From positions 1-43,121 of the forward strand of contig JAJPEA010000002.1 in NCBI GenBank assembly GCA_023252335.1: a stretch of 43,121 bases of DNA, read 5' to 3'. Source of the DNA: Nitrosotalea sp. GTDB lineage: Archaea > Thermoproteota > Nitrososphaeria > Nitrososphaerales > Nitrosopumilaceae. Below are positions 16,390 through 24,794 of this stretch, one piece after another (position 1 is the stretch's first letter; each line of letters starts with the position of its first letter). A program made the translations under genes and the position numbers. The notes beneath the pieces were generated by a model. The model was given only the letters and a program-made list of their open reading frames with translations. It made no database searches and was not told the origin of the DNA.

Positions 16390-17778
16390 CTAGCTAAACT
16401 CATGGACTACATCCATAAGACTTGCTTTGAATTCTTCTGTAGTCAATCCCCACTTGCCATATTCATCTTTGAATGCGTCCCATGAAGCTTCTGCTTCACT
16501 TGCAATCTCCAAGATCTTTGCCCCTATTGCCTTTGTGTTTACAAGTATGGTGACATTTGCTTGTTCGGTTTCTAGTATTGGAATCTTGATGAAAATCATT
16601 CTTGATTCCTCTATGTGGAATCTATCCTTTATGATGTTCTTTAGAGCATCTCTTTCTTTTGCTTCAAAGTCTCCTTTTACTTTTACCAATACACAGCAGG
16701 AATCCTTGGGTCCTCCCTTGTCTCTTATGTCGTTTTCATCAATATCAAACAAAACTGCATCCTCTTTCTTGTTGATGTGCTCTACAATTCCCTCCATTGT
16801 ATTGTGTTTGGTACTTGCCATCAAATCAGAATTCCACTGCCTCTCTTCTGGAATCACTGGAATTACCCACGTAATTGCAAATCTTGGTCTCTTTGTTGCA
16901 AGCCACGTTCTATAGTTTGACATGTCCCATTCTGTCTCCCTTGCAAAAGATGCAGTAAACATGGAAATTGCATTTGCTGCAATCAAGTTCATTCCTCTGT
17001 AATCCTTCCAGCCTACTTCGTGTTCTTTTGGAAGATCATCTATGATTGAGGACATTTTGTCTAGTCTCTTTTCATGTTTCTGTGCAAGTTCTCTTAGTCT
17101 TTTATTTGAAAATAAGATTGAACAGTCACTATATTTTATCTGGTGTTCAAGATTCATGACGATATTGATTGCAGATGCTTCTAGAATTACTGGGTCCCAT
17201 CCAAATTCTGGTAATAGGCCAAATGATGCAATTGTAGCATGTTCCTTTGTGTCCTTTTTGATGTATTGCATAAAGGCACTTGCAAATGAAGCCCCTGTAC
17301 CACCACCCATTGCAAATGGAATTGTAAAACCTCTTACTGGTTCTGGAGAAAGACTTGCAAGTTGTTTTTGCATGTCATACTTTGTGCTTACTTCTTTGAT
17401 GAATCTAGTACGGCCCTCTGCCCAGTTTCTAGCTGCACCGCCTGCACCAGAAATTACATGCTTGTCTCTTAAAGCAAACAGGTCTGGGTATGACTGTAAA
17501 ATCAAATTGGCAGCTCGTGGGTCTAGATCAATTAAGAGTGCTCTTGGAATAAGCGGAATCTCACTTCCACCATATGCATTTGGAAATCGTAAAATTGTAC
17601 TTCCGTATCTTTTGAGTATGCGGGACTCGTCTTTTTCACCCTTTAATGTTGGCTTTAATGGATCTGCTCCGACATCAATCAATAGTCTTCGATATGATTC
17701 TGCACCAAGACCAATCCCACAGTGACCAAAACATGTCATTATAACTGGCGCTGGTGGTAATGGAGCAAATTTTGACAA
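16390..17778 (-). CDS. Tubulin homologue (artubulin-like GTPase)
   Basis: This 462-residue protein aligns by eye with tubulins along the whole GTPase and intermediate domains. T1 is GHCGIGLG (residues 18-25, tubulin GQCGNQIG). PRALLIDLDPRA (78-89) matches tubulin PRAxxVDLEP. GAGGAARNWAEG (111-122) matches GAGNNWAKG. The GTP signature GGGTG is intact (158-162). SNKRLRELA (224-232) and MNLIAANAIS (263-272) keep the two guanine-contacting Asn equivalents (N225, N264). T7 reads ETEWDMSNY, where tubulin has LNxDL; the catalytic Glu position of alpha-tubulin appears to be Asn. Length is close to tubulin (about 450). The start is TTG (an in-frame stop lies three codons upstream). Artubulins are known from Nitrosarchaeum; FtsZl-type proteins are the alternative family. 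Confidence 0.85.
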   Translation of the reverse strand: MSKFAPLPPAPVIMTCFGHCGIGLGAESYRRLLIDVGADPLKPTLKGEKDESRILKRYGSTILRFPNAYGGSEIPLIPRALLIDLDPRAANLILQSYPDLFALRDKHVISGAGGAARNWAEGRTRFIKEVSTKYDMQKQLASLSPEPVRGFTIPFAMGGGTGASFASAFMQYIKKDTKEHATIASFGLLPEFGWDPVILEASAINIVMNLEHQIKYSDCSILFSNKRLRELAQKHEKRLDKMSSIIDDLPKEHEVGWKDYRGMNLIAANAISMFTASFARETEWDMSNYRTWLATKRPRFAITWVIPVIPEERQWNSDLMASTKHNTMEGIVEHINKKEDAVLFDIDENDIRDKGGPKDSCCVLVKVKGDFEAKERDALKNIIKDRFHIEESRMIFIKIPILETEQANVTILVNTKAIGAKILEIASEAEASWDAFKDEYGKWGLTTEEFKASLMDVVHEFS

Positions 17779-17935
17779 GTCTAATCACTAATTGAAACTA
17801 GAACTTGTCTCTTTAATGGTATTGTCCAAGATTGTACAGTCCATGCTTGATAGTTGTAGACATGATGTTGCTTTTGTTCCAATTTTAATCCTGGAAATTA
17901 GATTATTCTTTTTGAATTTAAGATTTAAGAATGAT

Positions 17936-18232
17936 TTATCCTTCTTCTGTCAGAGCTTGTTTGAGCACACGAAATTCTTCTATTGATATTTGTCCTTCTG
18001 CAAGTCTAATTCGGAGAAGTTCGATGGATGTATCTTTTTTGGGTGGAGTTGTGACTTGGGGTTGCTCTACTGTATTATTGGATGACTCTAGCAAATCATG
18101 GATGTATCTATAATCTGACATGACAATTGGCTCATCATTTTTTACAGTCTCCATTATCTCTCGTAGTCTTTTTGGATTTCCTTTACCTGCTGCAAGCAAA
18201 CCCTTGATTGTTTTTAACATATCTTCTGACAT
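17936..18232 (-). CDS. Small SHOCT-domain protein
   Basis: The 98-residue protein has an N-terminal helical module (about residues 1-50), a Thr/Pro/Gln-rich linker and a C-terminal SHOCT motif (LLRIRLAEGQISIEEFRVLK, residues 72-91). SHOCT motifs are short helical oligomerisation units. The N-terminal module is shared with the protein at 28067-28834: MSED, KG, RL, VKN, EP and YI are at equivalent positions. Its ATG follows the stop of the TPR gene with one intervening base, so the two form an operon. The tubulin gene starts 157 bases downstream on the same strand. Confidence 0.7.
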   Translation of the reverse strand: MSEDMLKTIKGLLAAGKGNPKRLREIMETVKNDEPIVMSDYRYIHDLLESSNNTVEQPQVTTPPKKDTSIELLRIRLAEGQISIEEFRVLKQALTEEG

Positions 18233-18233
18233 T

Positions 18234-19043
18234 TTATTTCACTATTGTCTTGAATCTGGGATCCCCTTTTATCTTATCGAATGACGAGTCTTTGATGGCC
18301 CAGCTTTTTATGGTTTTGCCATAATGCGATATTGCCTGTGCAAGAAGAACAAGGGCATCATCGTTTTGTCCTATCTGGGCTTTACTTCTTGCCTTTGCAT
18401 AAATTATTGTACCGTTTTTTGGAAACTCTTTTAGTATTTTATCAAAGATTATGATTGCCTCATCATGTCTGCCAAGCTCTGACAGTTCTGTTGCCTTGTA
18501 AAATATTGCCTCATTGTTTTCTGGTTCTTTTTCCAAAATTTTATCAAAGTATGACAATGCATCTTCATGTTTTTTTTGTTTGCCAAGCACCAATCCTTTA
18601 TAGTGCATTGCTTGCATGTTTTCTGGTTCTTTGTCAAGTACCTTGTTTAAACAATTTATGGCATCATCATACTTTTCAAGTCTGATTGATGTAATTCCTT
18701 TGTTATACAATGCTGGTAGATATTCTGGTTCATTTGATAATGCCCTGTCATAATATGTAACTGCTTTTTCAAATTGCTGCAACTCTGCAAAATGATTTCC
18801 TAGATTGTTTAATGCGTCAACATGATTGGAATCATATTCGATTATTTTCTCAAAGCATGATATGGCATCTTTGTTTTTCTTTAGCTTCAGAAGAGACATT
18901 CCTTTGTTATATAATGCGTCTACGTTTTTTGGGTCTTGTTTTAGTGCCTTGTCAAAAAATGATATGGCATCTTTGTGTTTTTCAATCTTGGCATAACTTA
19001 TTCCTTCTAAAACTGTTCTTTCCGTTTGATTTTTTTCACTCAT
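18234..19043 (-). CDS. Tetratricopeptide-repeat (TPR) protein
   Basis: The 269-residue protein consists almost entirely of about seven 34-residue TPR units, e.g. ALYNKGMSLLKLKKNKDAIS, ALNNLGNHFAELQQFEKAVT and ALYNKGITSIRLEKYDDAIN, each keeping the usual Gly/Ala/Tyr/Ala positions. No signal peptide or catalytic domain is present, so it is probably a cytoplasmic scaffold. The last 40 residues diverge from the repeat. Co-transcription with the SHOCT gene (1-base gap) suggests that the two products act together. Confidence 0.85.
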   Translation of the reverse strand: MSEKNQTERTVLEGISYAKIEKHKDAISFFDKALKQDPKNVDALYNKGMSLLKLKKNKDAISCFEKIIEYDSNHVDALNNLGNHFAELQQFEKAVTYYDRALSNEPEYLPALYNKGITSIRLEKYDDAINCLNKVLDKEPENMQAMHYKGLVLGKQKKHEDALSYFDKILEKEPENNEAIFYKATELSELGRHDEAIIIFDKILKEFPKNGTIIYAKARSKAQIGQNDDALVLLAQAISHYGKTIKSWAIKDSSFDKIKGDPRFKTIVK

Positions 19044-19158
19044 TTTTATACACTAGAAAATATACGCAATGTCTTGTTTAATGTTTTTTGATGGAGTCAT
19101 GCAAGATTGACAATTCTATGACTTTTAAACAAAATAAATTCTTCTCATGACTGTGAGG

Positions 19159-20439
19159 TCAACTGCTTGTTTCTTGCCTTGTTTCTGGAAATGCCTTTTT
19201 GATGTATCTTGAAAGAATTGGGTACTGGAGTATTAGCGATGATAACACCACTCCGAATGTGATTGTTTTTAGTATCTCCTTGAACTCGCTTTCAGGAAGG
19301 GTTGCCACCAGTGCTACTGAGAGTGCCCCTCTCATACCTCCAATCATGACAACATGTCTCCATGGGCCTATCGTCTTTTCTTTTGTAAATCTGTGAGTTA
19401 CTGCAAGTATTGGATATGTAGATGCAGCCCTTGCTGCCAATACAATGATGACTGCAAGTGCAATTAGAGGAATATTTTGACCTATTCGAACAATGTCCAT
19501 GTTCAATCCAAGGTACAAAAATGCAACAGAGTTTGCAAAAAATGCTATCATTTCCCAAAAGTTAGTTGCGTACGCTCTTACTTTTTCACTTATGATGTGG
19601 GGTTTTCTCATGATTATGCCAAACCATAATCCTGCTGCAGCTGCTGCAACAAGTCCTGATAGACCAAGTGAATTTGCAATTACAACTGCACCAAAAAGAA
19701 CTGCTACCGAAAGTGCTGTCTCAGAAAGTGGTTCTTCTAGCAATTTATGTAAAAACTGTGAACCTACTGCAAGACCTATCCCTATGCTGATGCCTCCAAA
19801 AAATACTAGTGCAAAATGTCCAATAGTTTCTAAAATATTAACATTGATTCCTGTTGGAACACCTGGAGAAAGTAATGATCCCTGTGTAACTGATACTGCA
19901 ATGATTGAAGAAAATATGATTGCACCAGCTGCATCATTAAAACTAGCTTCTGATTCCATCAATGTTGCAAGTTGGCCTGGAACTTTCATTCGCTTGAAAA
20001 CTTCAATTACTATTGCAGCATCGGTGGGTGCAATTAGTGCAGCAAAAGCAAAAGCAACAATTGTTGGTAGCCCTGCAAGATATGAGAGTAATAGTCCTCC
20101 AACTATGGTGGCAACTCCAACTCCCACTGTGGATAATAACAGGGATGATATTCTGATTGTCTTAAACTGTTCCCGATCTATTCTCATCATTGCTTCAAAA
20201 ATTAGAGGCGGAATGACAAAGTAGAGAATAAGTTTTGGATCTACCTTGAATCCTGAAATATTTGGAATTCCATGACCTGTAAAATCTATGATTGATATTG
20301 AAATTCCAATTGCAACTAGAATCATGGTATAAGGGATCTTTACCTTGGTTGCAATCAGAGAAGCAAGAAATATTGTAGCAAGAAATACTGGGATAACAAA
20401 TTCACTTGATAGGAGGTGGCCCAAACTTAGATCTGCCAT
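19159..20439 (-). CDS. Na+(K+)/H+ antiporter, CPA1 family
   Basis: The 426-residue protein has about 12 hydrophobic segments and the CPA1 (NhaP/NHE) core: APTDAAIV (P138-T139-D140) in the first unwound helix and SEASFNDAAGAI with the ion-binding N168-D169. Such antiporters exchange Na+ or K+ for protons and serve pH and salt homeostasis. It lacks the long C-terminal regulatory domain (RCK/TrkA-C) found in some members and ends shortly after the last helix (FPETRQETSS). No other transporter gene is adjacent. Confidence 0.88.
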   Translation of the reverse strand: MADLSLGHLLSSEFVIPVFLATIFLASLIATKVKIPYTMILVAIGISISIIDFTGHGIPNISGFKVDPKLILYFVIPPLIFEAMMRIDREQFKTIRISSLLLSTVGVGVATIVGGLLLSYLAGLPTIVAFAFAALIAPTDAAIVIEVFKRMKVPGQLATLMESEASFNDAAGAIIFSSIIAVSVTQGSLLSPGVPTGINVNILETIGHFALVFFGGISIGIGLAVGSQFLHKLLEEPLSETALSVAVLFGAVVIANSLGLSGLVAAAAAGLWFGIIMRKPHIISEKVRAYATNFWEMIAFFANSVAFLYLGLNMDIVRIGQNIPLIALAVIIVLAARAASTYPILAVTHRFTKEKTIGPWRHVVMIGGMRGALSVALVATLPESEFKEILKTITFGVVLSSLILQYPILSRYIKKAFPETRQETSS

Positions 20440-20497
20440 CCTTAGACTTTTGATGTCAAATTATAAAAGTGGTTGCTAAATCTGGGATGATTTGTGA

Positions 20498-20707
20498 TTA
20501 TTTTCGTCGATCCATCATTTTTTGTCTGTTTCTTCTCAGAATGCGAAACCCCAAAAATATTCCAAGTGATATGTTTACCATTCCAAGTGCAGTCAGAATA
20601 AAGTTTGGATTGGTAAACACGACTAGCCCCATGAATATGCCCCAAAACCCTGCGATGAAAAACATGACTGTTATGATTGTTAATCTACGATTGGAGGGGG
20701 TAGTCAT
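20498..20707 (-). CDS. Small two-helix membrane protein
   Basis: The 69-residue protein starting MTTPSNRRLTII has two hydrophobic segments (about residues 8-29 and 36-54) and a very basic end (RILRRNRQKMMDRRK), which predicts both ends on the cytoplasmic side. An upstream in-frame ATG (20740) would add 11 residues, but it overlaps a TTTAATA element centred about 27 bases before 20707, so the shorter leaderless form is more likely. No family is recognised. Confidence 0.6.
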   Translation of the reverse strand: MTTPSNRRLTIITVMFFIAGFWGIFMGLVVFTNPNFILTALGMVNISLGIFLGFRILRRNRQKMMDRRK

Positions 20708-20783
20708 TATCGATTTTGATTTTATGACACTATTAAACATTAAGAGAATTACATTCTAAATTACAACAATGTAGAAAATCTGT

Positions 20784-23270
20784 CTAGGGAAATTCTTTTC
20801 TTACACTATGAACAAATCTTGCATGAATTCTTATCCTTTCCAAAGTTTGTGCAAGCTTCATCTCAGTTCCAGGAACATGATGTCTTGCAAAAAAGTTTCT
20901 TACCTCTTTCTCTTTTTCAAAATCAGATTCAATTGAAACACTACCAATTATTCTGTTAAGAAGTGGATTTCCTATGCCAAATCTTGATACGATTCCTTTC
21001 CAATTTTGTTTTATCCATGGCAAGACTAGTTCTTTGCCTTGTGGGTTTGTAATCATTCTTGCAATTGGTTGAAATAGGTTTTGTGTTCTGACTTCTTTTG
21101 AGAGTGTAAACAAGAGTGTCTTTGATAATAATTTTCTGTCCTGAAAGTTTGCAAGAGAACTAAGCAGTCTGACCATTTCTTCTTGTGTTGGTGCCTTGCG
21201 ATATAGACTGAGCATTTTTTGATATGTGGACGAGTCTCCTGTCCAAGCTATTATTGAATATACAGGACTGCGAAGATCTGGATGTAGTTTTCCAGTTTTT
21301 AACAAATTACCAAACCTTGCTTTTGCCTCTGTAATTATGTCTTGATCTTCTAGTCTTCCAAGTGAGCTGATTACCTGTGAACGTAAGAGTGCGCTTGTTG
21401 ACTTTTCTCCATTGACTGGGTCCCATCCAAGTTTTGCAAATATCTTGTTAAAGAAATCATGATTGAATTCTTTTATCTCGTCCCAAAACTTTTCTTTTGA
21501 TAGCAATATGTAGAAAAAGTTCAGGCTAGATATGATATCTGTCAATACAACATAATCATCTTCGTCTTCATAATGTCTAACAAAGTCAAGATAGTCTCTA
21601 AATGATATCTGATTTGATACGCAAAGTGCAAAGAGATCATGATGGATGCTCCAACGGTCTACATTTGATATTGTTTTTGCTTCAACTTGAGTTGCTAGTG
21701 AATCAAGGGCATCTTTGTCATATTTTACTCGATAAAATCCCTTTTGGCCGTCATTTACCTTGAACCAGTCTTCCTTGTAAGGGATGGTAATTGGTCCTTT
21801 CATCAGTTTGGTAGTTACCTTGTCTCCAGTTCTCACGGAGAGCGGAATAATCCAGTTTCCTTGTTTTGTTTTACCATTATTTTCCAAAAGGAATCTACTC
21901 TGAGATAATTTCAATTTCGAGTCTTTTATTTGGGCTTCAATCACTGGATATCCTACTTGTCTTACCCATGTGTTCATCATTTGTCGCACTGGTTGTCTTG
22001 ATATTGATCCAAGCGAGTTCCAAAGATCTTCAGTTGTTGCATTTGCATATTCATGTTTTTTCAGATAACTGTGTAATCCTTTTCTAAAATTGTCATCTCC
22101 GATAAAGTTCTCTAGCATCATGAGTACACATCCGCCCTTGTTGTAACTAATCTCATCAAATATCTGTCGCACGTCTGCAGGACTTTTTACTGGTACATCA
22201 ATTGGATGCGATGATTTTAGAGAATCAAGACTTAGACCTCCCGACATTTCTGAAATGAGAAACTGATCCCAGAAATCCCACTCGGGGTATAGTGCGTCAA
22301 CTGCTTTTGTTGCCATGAATGTAGCAAAACTCTCATTGAGCCATAGATCATTCCACCATTTCATGGTGACCAAATTGCCAAACCACTGGTGTGCTATCTC
22401 ATGTGCAATTACTTCGGCAATGTGTTGTTTTGTTTCAGTAGATGATGTTTTTGGATCATAAAGAAGAATGGTCTCTCTGAATGTGATTGCACCCCAGTTT
22501 TCCATTGCACCTGACGCAAAGTCAGGTATTGCAATCATGTCAAGTTTGGGTAATGGATATGCAATCTTGAAATATTTTTCAAAGTATGACAAGAATTGTT
22601 TTGTAAACTCTAGAGAAAGTTTTCCTTGGTGCTTCTTTCCTTGTGTGGTTATTACTCTGATCAAAGTCTTGCCAGACTTGGTTGAGATGTGTTCAAATTC
22701 TCCAACTGCAAGATAGAGCAAATACGTGGACATGATTGGAGTAGTATCAAACTTGTACAGGATTTTTTGATCTACTGTTTTCTTTGATATTATTGGCATG
22801 TTTGAGATTGCGGTGTGGGTCTTGTCAACTAAAAGTGAGACATCAAATGTTGCTTTGGCTTCTGGTTCATCCCAACATGGAAATGCTCTTCGTGCATCGG
22901 CTGCCTCAAACTGAGTGGTTGCAAGGTGTTTTTCTCTTCCTTTGTACTTGTATTTGCTTCTGTAAAATCCGACAAGCTTGTCATTTAATTGTCCTATGAA
23001 ATCAATTGAAAGAACTGCCTTGCCAGATATTTTTTGAGAAAATGTGAGTGTGAGTTCTTCTGTCTTTTCATCAAGTCTTGGCTTTGGTTTGATCTCTATT
23101 CCATTCCAAGATATCTTACACTGTTTTATTTCAAGTTCTGCTGCATGTAGTACAATTTTGTTTGTAGGTCTTGATATCTTGATTGATATTTCCTCTTTTC
23201 CTCTGAATGTAAATTTCTTAAAATCTGGTTCGAACTCTAATTCATAATTTATTGGAAAGACGTCTTTCAC
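20784..23270 (-). CDS. M1-family zinc aminopeptidase (tricorn-interacting factor F2/F3-like)
   Basis: This 828-residue protein has the substrate-recognition motif GAMENWG at residues 254-260 and the zinc site HEIAHQW at 290-296 with the third ligand in LNESF (E313). An N-terminal beta domain precedes the catalytic domain, and a C-terminal helical (ERAP1_C-like) domain follows, as in tricorn-interacting factors F2/F3. No signal peptide is present, so it would trim N-terminal residues from peptides in the cytoplasm, downstream of the proteasome. All catalytic residues appear intact. Confidence 0.93.
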   Translation of the reverse strand: MKDVFPINYELEFEPDFKKFTFRGKEEISIKISRPTNKIVLHAAELEIKQCKISWNGIEIKPKPRLDEKTEELTLTFSQKISGKAVLSIDFIGQLNDKLVGFYRSKYKYKGREKHLATTQFEAADARRAFPCWDEPEAKATFDVSLLVDKTHTAISNMPIISKKTVDQKILYKFDTTPIMSTYLLYLAVGEFEHISTKSGKTLIRVITTQGKKHQGKLSLEFTKQFLSYFEKYFKIAYPLPKLDMIAIPDFASGAMENWGAITFRETILLYDPKTSSTETKQHIAEVIAHEIAHQWFGNLVTMKWWNDLWLNESFATFMATKAVDALYPEWDFWDQFLISEMSGGLSLDSLKSSHPIDVPVKSPADVRQIFDEISYNKGGCVLMMLENFIGDDNFRKGLHSYLKKHEYANATTEDLWNSLGSISRQPVRQMMNTWVRQVGYPVIEAQIKDSKLKLSQSRFLLENNGKTKQGNWIIPLSVRTGDKVTTKLMKGPITIPYKEDWFKVNDGQKGFYRVKYDKDALDSLATQVEAKTISNVDRWSIHHDLFALCVSNQISFRDYLDFVRHYEDEDDYVVLTDIISSLNFFYILLSKEKFWDEIKEFNHDFFNKIFAKLGWDPVNGEKSTSALLRSQVISSLGRLEDQDIITEAKARFGNLLKTGKLHPDLRSPVYSIIAWTGDSSTYQKMLSLYRKAPTQEEMVRLLSSLANFQDRKLLSKTLLFTLSKEVRTQNLFQPIARMITNPQGKELVLPWIKQNWKGIVSRFGIGNPLLNRIIGSVSIESDFEKEKEVRNFFARHHVPGTEMKLAQTLERIRIHARFVHSVRKEFP

Positions 23271-23305
23271 AAGATTTTTGTTCTAATATACACGTAATAT
23301 ACTTT

Positions 23306-23803
23306 CTAATGTAAAACGTGGACTAGCCAGTGTATGAAGTGTACTCCAAAGAATACTATTGCAACTGCTTTTACGGTCTTACCTGTTGTCATTGCAATAG
23401 AATATTTTACAATGTTGTACTTTTTGGTTCCAGCCACTATTGATACAACATCTCCAAGTATGGGTATCCATGGGGAAAAGAAAATTACTGTAAACCAACC
23501 ATATTTTGTCATTATGTTGATACTTTTTTGTTCCTGTTTTTTTTCTGGAGTTTTTCTGAGTTTCTTTAACAGTCTTCCATTGTATCCGATATAGTATGCA
23601 ATATAGCCACCAATTGTAGAGCCAACCACTAGTACCAAAAATACATCAAGTATGTTTGTACCGCTCAACAATAAAGCTGAAATGGTAATCTCTGTTGGAA
23701 TTGGAATGAAACTTGAAAACATTCCATTAAAAAAAAGTCCCAATAAACCGTATTTCATGAATATTGCATTATTAAACAGTGCATGTGTAACCTCACCTAA
23801 CAT
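23306..23803 (-). CDS. VTT-domain (DedA/SNARE-associated) membrane protein
   Basis: The 165-residue protein carries the core of the VTT/DedA family. PIPTEITISALLLSG with the conserved Glu lies near residue 38, GSTIGGYIAYYIGYNGR follows, and the second re-entrant motif is FFSPWIPILGDVVSIVAGT around residues 110-128. The size matches the short YqaA-like branch. Related proteins in bacteria help lipid-carrier recycling or membrane homeostasis and in eukaryotes are scramblases. The function here is not known. It is followed on the same strand by the M1 peptidase gene. Confidence 0.8.
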   Translation of the reverse strand: MLGEVTHALFNNAIFMKYGLLGLFFNGMFSSFIPIPTEITISALLLSGTNILDVFLVLVVGSTIGGYIAYYIGYNGRLLKKLRKTPEKKQEQKSINIMTKYGWFTVIFFSPWIPILGDVVSIVAGTKKYNIVKYSIAMTTGKTVKAVAIVFFGVHFIHWLVHVLH

Positions 23804-23818
23804 TGCCTGAGCTTCATT

Positions 23819-24052
23819 CTAGCTCATTTTAAATGAATTGCCATATTTTACATCATGATCATAAATTGCATTACCTATTTTTTTGAGAAGTTTTGTTTTG
23901 GATTTTTGTGCTTTCTTGTCATGACTGTAATCTTTTTTCTCTATGAGATCATGGAGGTGTTCAAGCTCTGCTCTTGATAACGCATTAATTCCTCTTGTAA
24001 ATACAATGTCTAAAAGTTGGAGTCTTTCAAGGTCGTCGTTATTGTCTTGCAT
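23819..24052 (-). CDS. Small charged helical protein of unknown function
   Basis: The 77-residue product starting MQDNNDDLERLQLLD is highly charged, probably two helices with a basic middle (HDKKAQKSKTKLLKK). I recognise no family. An earlier Met in frame (24097) would add 15 residues, but it lies upstream of the shared TATA element at 24071-24080, which sits 24 bases before 24052 and so supports the shorter, leaderless form. It is co-directional with the VTT gene (15-base gap) and divergent from the DUF167 gene. Confidence 0.6.
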   Translation of the reverse strand: MQDNNDDLERLQLLDIVFTRGINALSRAELEHLHDLIEKKDYSHDKKAQKSKTKLLKKIGNAIYDHDVKYGNSFKMS

Positions 24053-24070
24053 AATTGTTGTATCTCTATC

Positions 24071-24080
24071 TTTAATATTT
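24071..24080. promoter_or_regulatory. Shared bidirectional TATA element
   Basis: TTTAATATTT reads as AAATATTAAA on the other strand, so it is TATA-like in both directions. Its centre is 25 bases from the plus-strand ATG (24101) and 24 bases from the minus-strand ATG (24052). Both divergent genes could use it for leaderless transcription. Confidence 0.5.
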
Positions 24081-24100
24081 GTCTTACATAAAGACAAAAT

Positions 24101-24313
24101 ATGTTCTACAGAGTATCTGTATCATTTCACAAGGATTATGTAAAAATAACAAATGATATCATCGAAGTTGGTATAATGGAAAAACCTGTAAAAGGCAAGG
24201 CAAATACCGCAATAATAAAACAGATTGCAAAACATCTTGGCATATCAAAATCTAAGATACGAATAGTTGCAGGAGAAAAATCACAAGACAAGATAATTGA
24301 AGTGTTACAATAA
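24101..24313 (+). CDS. DUF167/YggU-family protein
   Basis: This 70-residue protein matches the DUF167 (YggU, C15orf40) family: KPVKGKANTAIIKQIAKHLGISKSKIRIVAGEKSQDKIIEV is the conserved core, of a small alpha/beta fold widespread in all domains. The biochemical function is unknown. The start is supported by the TATA element 25 bases upstream. Confidence 0.88.
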   Translation: MFYRVSVSFHKDYVKITNDIIEVGIMEKPVKGKANTAIIKQIAKHLGISKSKIRIVAGEKSQDKIIEVLQ

Positions 24314-24354
24314 TTTAACAAACCCTAAAAAACAAGTTAAATCCAGTTTATCTT

Positions 24355-24753
24355 GTGAAGACATCTGCAATTTTGATAATCTTTGTCATTGCGATTGTAT
24401 CAACTATGATACATCCTGGATATTCTCAGCTTACCAAATCTAGCGCCACACTTGAAAATGGCATTTGGTATACTAGCGTTGGAAAACAAGTACAGGTTAC
24501 AACCGATGTTACAAACGGACAAGACAAGTCACAGCCATTTGCATATCTTGTGCAGATTGAAAACCAAGATGGAGTCGTGTGTTCTTTATCATGGATAACT
24601 GGTACACTTGATGCAGGTCAGTCTCTTAGTCCCTCCCAATCATGGATCCCTACTACGCCTGGAACATATACTGCTCAGATCTTTGTGTGGGAAAGCGTGG
24701 GAAACCCTGATGCACTATCTCCTCCGCTTGCAATGAAAATTGTTGTATCCTAG
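24355..24753 (+). CDS. Small secreted Ig-like domain protein
   Basis: The 132-residue protein begins at GTG 24355. It has a signal peptide (about residues 1-24) and a single beta-sandwich domain with the CARDB-like pattern: QVTTDVTNGQDKSQPFAYLV, then LDAGQSLSPSQSWIPTTPGTYTAQIFVW. No anchor is visible at the C-terminus, so it may be released or held by partners. The following gene lies 41 bases downstream on the same strand and also encodes an exported protein. Confidence 0.65.
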   Translation: MKTSAILIIFVIAIVSTMIHPGYSQLTKSSATLENGIWYTSVGKQVQVTTDVTNGQDKSQPFAYLVQIENQDGVVCSLSWITGTLDAGQSLSPSQSWIPTTPGTYTAQIFVWESVGNPDALSPPLAMKIVVS

Positions 24754-24794
24754 ATTAGCATAAGTTATAATTTAGAAATTTACAATCTAATGCT

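Noticed and set aside
17042-17725. 227-residue plus-strand frame inside the tubulin gene
   Set aside because: Shadow of the tubulin homologue, whose conserved blocks explain the region fully.
19493-20224. 243-residue plus-strand frame inside the antiporter gene
   Set aside because: Antisense to the CPA1 transporter with intact ion-binding motifs; no independent evidence.
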